From WO2-35-19 sp964365465 (lineage in GTDB: Bacteria > Patescibacteriota > Minisyncoccia > Phycocordibacterales > WO2-35-19), in NCBI GenBank assembly GCA_964365465.1, contig CAYIPT010000029.1, positions 1 through 5,469 of the forward strand: 5,469 nt of DNA. Reading direction: 5' to 3'. This document shows positions 1-3,176 of this stretch, one piece after another. The position numbers were made by a program, and so were the translations under genes. The notes under the pieces are model-generated. The model was not told the origin of the DNA. It saw nothing but the letters and a program-made list of their open reading frames with translations, and did not search any database. The number at the start of each line of letters is the position of its first letter. The stretch's first letter is position 1.

Positions 1-64
1 CCATTGTTATTTTAGCATGAAAAGAGGTTTTGGGGAGTTTCGTAATTCAAAGTACATTAATTTA

Positions 65-784
65 TCATTTAATGGACACATTTTTCTTTTTTGAAGCAAA
101 TTCATACCAAGGACCCGCCAAAAATCCCCAAGTAAAACCCCAGACCATTTCTGTCAAAGGGATATTGGCTATTCTCATATCAAGTATTGAATTACGAATA
201 ATCCATCCTTGTTTTAGCAATTCCTCTGTATTTGAAGCAAGAATATTGAAAAGAAAAAAGTAGCAAGCAAACATTACAAGCATTACTCCAACTCCACTCC
301 CAACTGCGTTTACAAACAAATCGTGCCTTAAAATCAGCAGTATCAAGGCACTTACAAAAAACGCTATCGCTGAGGCATAAATTGAATTTACCCCGAATTT
401 TATAAGTCCAATCAAAACAAGAGCAAACGTGAGGGCTATATAAATTGATTTTATTGTATATTTAGAATGAACCGAAAATTTAGATAATTGTTTTTTAAAA
501 ATTACTTCATATATAACAGCCGCTATTCCACCGATAGCAAAGCCGAATAATATATCTTCAACCATTAAGGGAAATTTGTTTATGAAAATTGGAAAGACAC
601 TTTGTGGAAGCCAGTAATCTTTGAAATATATAAGCTCTGATATTGGACCAATTATCGCCACGATATAACTCATTCTTAGCTGTTCTTTTCTGATATCTTT
701 TCTGACAAAAAATAAAATTAACCATATAATTAAAAACGGAATGGTGAGGGTTATATATGCAAAACGAAATGGTATATCAATCAT
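65..784 (-). CDS. Multi-pass membrane protein, possibly lycopene cyclase-like (CarR-domain) fold
   Basis: This 239-residue protein is very hydrophobic, with about seven predicted membrane helices at roughly residues 8-27, 39-54, 77-96, 111-131, 134-152, 160-182 and 208-226. Short charged loops (RKDIRKEQ near 28-35, KKQLSKF near 97-103) separate them and the tail is basic. Two helices begin with an acidic residue a few positions after a proline: FPLMVEDILFGF (71-82) and IPLTEMVWGF (208-217). This recalls the P-x-E-[ED] motifs of the heterodimeric/CarR-type lycopene cyclase domain, so distant kinship is possible, but no carotenoid gene is nearby and I would not assign that reaction. The ATG overlaps the upstream gene's TGA as ATGA, suggesting translational coupling; no Shine-Dalgarno is visible. 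It is the last gene of a three-gene cassette. The open frame and topology are seen; the family link is a weak inference. Confidence 0.78.
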   Translation of the reverse strand: MIDIPFRFAYITLTIPFLIIWLILFFVRKDIRKEQLRMSYIVAIIGPISELIYFKDYWLPQSVFPIFINKFPLMVEDILFGFAIGGIAAVIYEVIFKKQLSKFSVHSKYTIKSIYIALTFALVLIGLIKFGVNSIYASAIAFFVSALILLILRHDLFVNAVGSGVGVMLVMFACYFFLFNILASNTEELLKQGWIIRNSILDMRIANIPLTEMVWGFTWGFLAGPWYEFASKKKNVSIK

Positions 785-1191
785 TTTATTTTTTCCAAAT
801 CACCATCAAGAACAATGGGGTCAAATCCAATGATTTCATCTTGTAATATTCCATCAGGAACATCATTGTATAAGTAGATTTTCTTTCCCAATCTGAAAGC
901 ATCATACATTTCCAAGAAAGTAGCCCCACCGATATAATTTTTCACTCCGTGTTTTTCCAAATTTATTACCAAAACTGCATCATTGCTTTCAATAACATCG
1001 GTGCTGTGTTTTAGCATTTCAGCTTTCCATTTTGAATGAGCCTCTCTGCCCATATCCCTATATCTTCTTTCGGTTGCGGGGTCATCAAAACAATTAGGTA
1101 AGGATATTTTATGCCCATTATCTTCCAGTTCCTTTTTAATTTCGGGAACTTTATCGTAAAACTTTTTGCTACAAATAATAAAGATTTTCAT
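781..1191 (-). CDS. Nucleoside 2-deoxyribosyltransferase-like protein
   Basis: This 136-residue soluble protein is predicted to have a flavodoxin/Rossmann-like alpha-beta fold. It opens with a beta strand (MKIFIICS) and a helix (KVPEIKKELEDNGH), then has a charged helix near 47-62. The segment SNDAVLVINLE (69-79) leads to YIGGATFLEMYDAF (86-99) and GKKIYLYN (102-109). The D-A-V-L-V-x-N strand followed by G-G-x-T-x-x-E (G88, G89, T91, E94) is the layout of the nucleoside 2-deoxyribosyltransferase/DUF4406-like group, where the conserved Glu is the catalytic nucleophile. A nucleotide or nucleoside substrate is therefore plausible but unproven. The ATG at 1191 is preferred over an upstream ATG at 1260: it starts directly at the first beta strand, and the added 23 residues do not look like part of the fold and come from the wrong frame of the preceding gene. 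Its TGA overlaps the next ATG. Confidence 0.78.
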   Translation of the reverse strand: MKIFIICSKKFYDKVPEIKKELEDNGHKISLPNCFDDPATERRYRDMGREAHSKWKAEMLKHSTDVIESNDAVLVINLEKHGVKNYIGGATFLEMYDAFRLGKKIYLYNDVPDGILQDEIIGFDPIVLDGDLEKIK

Positions 1192-1480
1192 AAAAATGAC
1201 TTTATTAAATTTACAAACGCAATCAATACTCCAATCCCTCCGATAACCGCTGCCACCCAAGTGGCATTACGAATAGATTTTGTTTTAGTGATTCTGAAGA
1301 TTCTGTTGATTTTTTTATAACTTCTGCCAAGTTCCAAATAGGTTTAGCGGGAGAACCAGGAATATGTTTACTGATATGATACCAAGACATTTCTCTAAGA
1401 AAAGTGTCGACTTTCTCGTCATAAGACATATTTGGCCACTTCTCTCTTAATTCTTTTTGTGCAGGATGTTCTTCGTTCAT
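1188..1480 (-). CDS. Small tail-anchored-type membrane protein, interrupted by a -1 frameshift at an A7 run
   Basis: The continuous frame from the ATG at 1480 ends at 1223 (85 residues), with a non-descript tail after residue 57. Shifting by -1 at the run of seven A (1316-1310, read A AAA AAA) gives an uninterrupted 97-residue protein. It has a charged soluble N-terminus (residues 1-57), a basic linker (IKKINRIFRITKTKSIR, 56-71) and one convincing membrane helix (WVAAVIGGIGVLIAFVNLI, 75-93). The shifted frame stops at TGA 1190-1188, overlapping the next gene's ATG as ATGA, the same junction used by the following pair. That strongly suggests the shifted frame is the ancestral or working one. 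The break may be a sequencing error in a homopolymer, a recent mutation, or programmed slippage. The N-terminus (DEKVDTFLREMSWYHISKHI) matches no family I recognise. Confidence 0.62.
1310..1316 (-). other. A AAA AAA heptamer, candidate -1 slippery site
   Basis: On the minus strand the codons read ATA AAA AAA TCA, so the last base of ATA plus the two AAA codons form the X XXY YYZ heptamer used in bacterial -1 frameshifting and in polymerase slippage. Exactly a -1 shift (or one extra A) joins the soluble N-terminus to the membrane-helix tail. I see no strong stimulatory hairpin or upstream Shine-Dalgarno next to it. A homopolymer deletion or base-calling error is therefore an equally good explanation. 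Confidence 0.5.
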
Positions 1481-1515
1481 ACACCCAGTTTAATTGAAAT
1501 TTGGATAAAAATAAA

Positions 1516-1550
1516 GGTCGCCTTCGCCCAAAGCTTCGGCGAACTGAAGC
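1516..1550. repeat. Palindromic repeat copy A (inverted partner at 1970-2000)
   Basis: TTCGCC (1523-1528) pairs with GGCGAA (1538-1543), and GCTTC (1533-1537) can alternatively pair with GAAGC (1546-1550). Bases 1516-1544 match the reverse complement of 1971-2000 at 25 of 29 aligned positions plus one gap. The element lies just past the 3' end of the GIY-YIG gene. Read on the minus strand, the hairpin is followed seven bases later by a T-rich stretch, so it might act as a weak terminator, but the stem is short. Confidence 0.6.
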
Positions 1551-1555
1551 TAAAT

Positions 1556-1795
1556 TTATATAAAATGTTTTTTGATAAAAGCTCTACCGGAGCCGGATTT
1601 TAAATATTTTTCGAAGTTGAAAGCTTTGTATTGGTTGTTCAAAGCAACATAAAAATCTAATTCTATCGGCAATCTGTCTTTTGTTGCATCAACTTGTCCT
1701 TTTTGATGTCTGCTTATTCTATCTTTCAAATCATTGGTGCATCCAATATAGAAACCGTCTTTACATTTTAGAGAATAAATATAATGCATATTCAT
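1556..1795 (-). CDS. GIY-YIG nuclease-family protein (single domain, UPF0213/YhbQ-like size)
   Basis: This 79-residue protein consists of one GIY-YIG domain and nothing else. The signature is YIYSLKC (5-11), here the YIY form of GIY, followed by FYIG (15-18) and CTNDLKDRISRH (19-30), with the catalytic-position Arg26. The segment FEKYLKSGSGRAF (61-73) supplies the metal-binding-position Glu62. These are the active-site positions of the family, so the nuclease core looks intact. Free-standing proteins of this size are common in bacteria; a few relatives nick or cut structured DNA, but most have no assigned role. Translation could start at Met1 or Met3; neither has a visible Shine-Dalgarno. The gene lies alone between repeat-rich intergenic stretches and immediately downstream of tRNA-Ser on the same strand. 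I see no second DNA-binding domain, so it is not a typical intron homing enzyme. Confidence 0.9.
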   Translation of the reverse strand: MNMHYIYSLKCKDGFYIGCTNDLKDRISRHQKGQVDATKDRLPIELDFYVALNNQYKAFNFEKYLKSGSGRAFIKKHFI

Positions 1796-1831
1796 AAAAA
1801 TTACTACGGACCGAATCCCGCTTTTGCATGT

Positions 1832-1884
1832 CTTCGGCGGACTTCGTCACGCCGTAGCCACGCTTCAGCGTGGCGAAGGCGGAA
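1832..1884. repeat. Double-hairpin palindromic repeat abutting the tRNA-Ser 3' end
   Basis: Two hairpins lie side by side. The first pairs CGGCG (1835-1839) with CGCCG (1850-1854), extended inward by GAC/GTC around a TTC loop with one bulged A. The second is perfect: GCCACGC (1857-1863), loop TTCA, GCGTGGC (1868-1874). The trailing GAAGGCGGAA runs into the tRNA acceptor end. Bases 1857-1884 are related to 5137-5165 inside recG (23 of 29 columns identical, one gap). No T tract follows on the minus strand, so it is not a standard terminator for the tRNA, although it could shield the 3' end during processing. Confidence 0.72.
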
Positions 1885-1967
1885 GGAGTGGGAGTCGAAC
1901 CCACAAACCGCTTTTTAAACGGTTACGGTTTAGCAAACCGCTGGCTTACCATTCGCCGCATCCTTCC
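1880..1967 (-). tRNA. tRNA-Ser (anticodon GCU)
   Basis: The gene folds as a class II tRNA. The acceptor stem pairs GGAAGGA with TCCTTCC over all seven positions, followed by discriminator G73, as expected for serine. The D arm has a GGC/GCC stem. The anticodon stem GCGGT/ACCGT encloses loop TTGCTAA, with anticodon GCT at 1934-1932, decoding AGC and AGU. The long variable arm (AACCGTTT, loop AAA, AAGCGGTT) pairs over eight positions including one G-U, which is diagnostic of Ser/Leu/Tyr-type tRNAs. The T arm is GTGGG-TTCGACT-CCCAC. After G73 the DNA reads CCT, so CCA is not encoded and must be added by the CCA-adding enzyme. Confidence 0.95.
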
Positions 1968-1969
1968 TT

Positions 1970-2000
1970 GGTTCGCCAAAGCTTCATGCGAAAGGCGACC
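1970..2000. repeat. Palindromic repeat copy A', inverted relative to 1516-1550
   Basis: GGTTCGCC (1970-1977) pairs with GGCGACC (1994-2000), leaving one bulged T. TTCGC/GCGAA offers an alternative inner pairing. The reverse complement aligns with 1516-1544 at 25 of 29 positions plus one gap, so the two are diverged copies in opposite orientation. It sits three bases before the 5' end of tRNA-Ser, inside the tRNA's presumed leader. Confidence 0.6.
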
Positions 2001-2048
2001 ATTTGCATTATTCTTGCACAAAATTACACTTTTATCAAATAAAACAAA

Positions 2049-2077
2049 AGTATAAATGGCGCTACAGTTTAAACCAA
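2049..2077 (-). promoter_or_regulatory. Tentative promoter for tRNA-Ser
   Basis: On the minus strand TTGGTT (2077-2072) is followed after 17 bases by TATACT (2054-2049), a good -10 but only a half-matched -35. Transcription would begin near 2042, giving a leader of about 75 bases that contains the hairpin at 1970-2000. No better sigma-70-like pair is visible upstream of the tRNA. This is a pattern match only. Confidence 0.3.
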
Positions 2078-2080
2078 AAT

Positions 2081-2139
2081 CGTTAAAATTGCTGGTTTTT
2101 ATTGATTTTTAACGAAATTGATTGACATTTCCGTTAAAA
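2081..2139. promoter_or_regulatory. Three evenly spaced CGTTAAAA motifs, candidate operator
   Basis: CGTTAAAA occurs at 2081-2088 (plus), 2107-2114 (as TTTTAACG) and 2132-2139 (plus), with starts 26 and 25 bases apart. The last copy lies inside the -35/-10 spacer of the fic promoter. The second and third copies form a longer imperfect inverted repeat: TTTTAACGAAAT facing ATTT-C-CGTTAAAA. Its centre covers the -35 box. This layout would suit a dimeric repressor, possibly one encoded elsewhere or the Fic C-terminal DNA-binding-like region. The motifs are seen; the operator role is inferred. Confidence 0.45.
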
Positions 2140-2149
2140 TGACTATAAT
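2122..2149 (+). promoter_or_regulatory. Near-consensus sigma-70-type promoter for the fic-recG operon
   Basis: TTGACA (2122-2127) and TATAAT (2144-2149) both match consensus exactly, with a 16-base spacer. The fic ATG starts at 2158, only eight bases after the -10 box, so transcription should start at or within about two bases of the ATG. That implies a leaderless or nearly leaderless mRNA, consistent with the absence of a Shine-Dalgarno there. Confidence 0.8.
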
Positions 2150-2157
2150 AGCAATAC

Positions 2158-3048
2158 ATGGCAAATACCTTAAAGGTCTACAAACAAATACAGGGGTTGA
2201 GAGAAAGATACTACAAAAATCTTTCTGGAAAGGAATCTCTTTTGCAAATGATATCAGGGGCAGAAGTTTCTGATCAGGTTTATAACTCAAATGCTATTGA
2301 AAATAGCACTCTTTCCCTTGAAGAAACCGATAAGATTCTTCTTCAAATAGAACTTGATCGATACATAACCGAGCGAGAAATTTTTGAAGCCAAAAATCTC
2401 GCTCGTGTTGTAAAATTCATAGAAAACAAATCAAAAGAAAGCGAATTAAATTTTGATGTGATTTTATCGTTGCACAAAATGTTAATATTAAATATTCGCG
2501 ACGATATAGCCGGCCGGTTTAGAAAAGATGGCGAATGGGTGAGAGTCGGCGATCACGTTGCTCCAAATCCTTTGGAAATTACGGGACGATTGCAAAAAAT
2601 TTTGGCAGAATATAATTCAAACAGCAGAGAGTCCATTACAAAAAGAGTTGCTAAATTTCATTTGGGTTTTGAATATATTCATCCATTTTGCGATGGCAAC
2701 GGCCGTATCGGGCGAGTTTTAAATAATTATCTTTTAATGCGTGAGGGTTATGTGTCCATCAATATTAAATTTATTGACAGAGCGATGTATTATGACGCAT
2801 TTAAGGAATTTCAAAAAAGCGGCGCCACAAAAATAATGGAGACCATTGTTGCCAAAGCCCTTACAAATAGTTACCATAAACGCCTGGCCTATTTAGAAAA
2901 CAAAGTAATTATGAATTTGTCTGATTACGCAAAAGAATACGGATTATCCCATGCCAATCTCATAAATAAGGCAAAACGCCAAACTATTGAGGCCTTTTTG
3001 GAACGAGGCGTGTGGAAAATTGGTATTGATAAGAAAATTAATTTATGA
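2158..3048 (+). CDS. Fic-family protein with N-terminal inhibitory motif (class II type)
   Basis: This 296-residue protein is a probable AMP-transferase (or related nucleotide transferase) that modifies hydroxyl side chains of target proteins. The catalytic motif HPFCDGNGRIGR (175-186) is complete: His175 as general base, Asp179 for metal, and Gly180-Asn181-Gly182-Arg183 plus Arg186 for the nucleotide phosphates. SNAIEN (44-49) fits the [S/T]xxxE[G/N] inhibitory helix, with Glu48 expected to block productive ATP binding. Because it lies N-terminal in the same chain, this is the class II self-inhibited arrangement, needing no separate antitoxin. A target-binding flap is likely around 120-138 (FRKDGEWVRVGDHVAPNP). 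The last 50 residues (LSDYAKEYGLSHANLINKAK and onward) look helix-turn-helix-like and could bind DNA. It is first in an operon and its TGA overlaps the next ATG. Targets cannot be read from sequence. Confidence 0.93.
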   Translation: MANTLKVYKQIQGLRERYYKNLSGKESLLQMISGAEVSDQVYNSNAIENSTLSLEETDKILLQIELDRYITEREIFEAKNLARVVKFIENKSKESELNFDVILSLHKMLILNIRDDIAGRFRKDGEWVRVGDHVAPNPLEITGRLQKILAEYNSNSRESITKRVAKFHLGFEYIHPFCDGNGRIGRVLNNYLLMREGYVSINIKFIDRAMYYDAFKEFQKSGATKIMETIVAKALTNSYHKRLAYLENKVIMNLSDYAKEYGLSHANLINKAKRQTIEAFLERGVWKIGIDKKINL

Positions 3049-3176
3049 ACAATAAATTTTTTATTTTCATATTTATTATCATCGTCTTTGTTGTCGGTGC
3101 TGTTCTTTATATTTACAATCCCGAGCCGGTAGAGTATAAAAGAGTTGAAAATAATTTTGCCACAACCACCCCATGA
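3045..3176 (+). CDS. 43-residue single-pass membrane peptide
   Basis: A short frame between fic and recG encodes MNNKFFIFIFIIIVFVVGAV and then a polar tail (YIYNPEPVEYKRVENNFATTTP). Residues 5-24 form one strongly hydrophobic helix after a short N-terminus with one lysine, so it is likely a membrane-anchored peptide with its tail outside, or an uncleaved signal anchor. It is supported as a real gene by both ends: its ATG overlaps the fic TGA as ATGA (3045-3048), and its TGA overlaps the recG ATG in the same way (3173-3176). It fills the fic-recG gap exactly. I recognise no family. It could also serve mainly to carry ribosomes from fic to recG. There is no lipobox cysteine. Confidence 0.66.
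   Translation: MNNKFFIFIFIIIVFVVGAVLYIYNPEPVEYKRVENNFATTTP

Noticed and set aside
1..64. Further minus-strand gene downstream of the membrane protein
   Set aside because: The only minus-strand frame beginning here is a 16-residue one with no recognisable feature, and there is no clear terminator hairpin either.
1192..1260. N-terminal extension of the deoxyribosyltransferase-like gene from the ATG at 1260
   Set aside because: The added residues are an out-of-frame reading of the preceding gene's membrane helix; the start at 1191 fits the fold and the ATGA overlap.
1111..1320. Plus-strand 69-residue frame with hydrophobic stretches
   Set aside because: It is antisense to the minus-strand cassette, crosses the gene junction and has no start context; its hydrophobicity mirrors the opposite strand.
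1857..1874. Rho-independent terminator for tRNA-Ser
   Set aside because: The stem is strong but no T tract follows on the minus strand, and the same sequence occurs inside recG, so it is better called a dispersed repeat.
1516..2000. CRISPR array formed by the short repeats
   Set aside because: The copies differ in sequence and orientation and have no regular spacers, and no cas gene is present.
1824..2055. Plus-strand frames encoding GSRTHK- and GVEPTN-containing peptides
   Set aside because: They are antisense readings of tRNA-Ser; these peptide strings are a well-known artefact of translating the T arm of tRNA genes.
3045..3176. Antitoxin for the Fic protein
   Set aside because: Fic carries its own inhibitory motif (Glu48) in the same chain, and the peptide is a membrane helix lacking an [S/T]xxxE[G/N] motif, unlike known Fic antitoxins.
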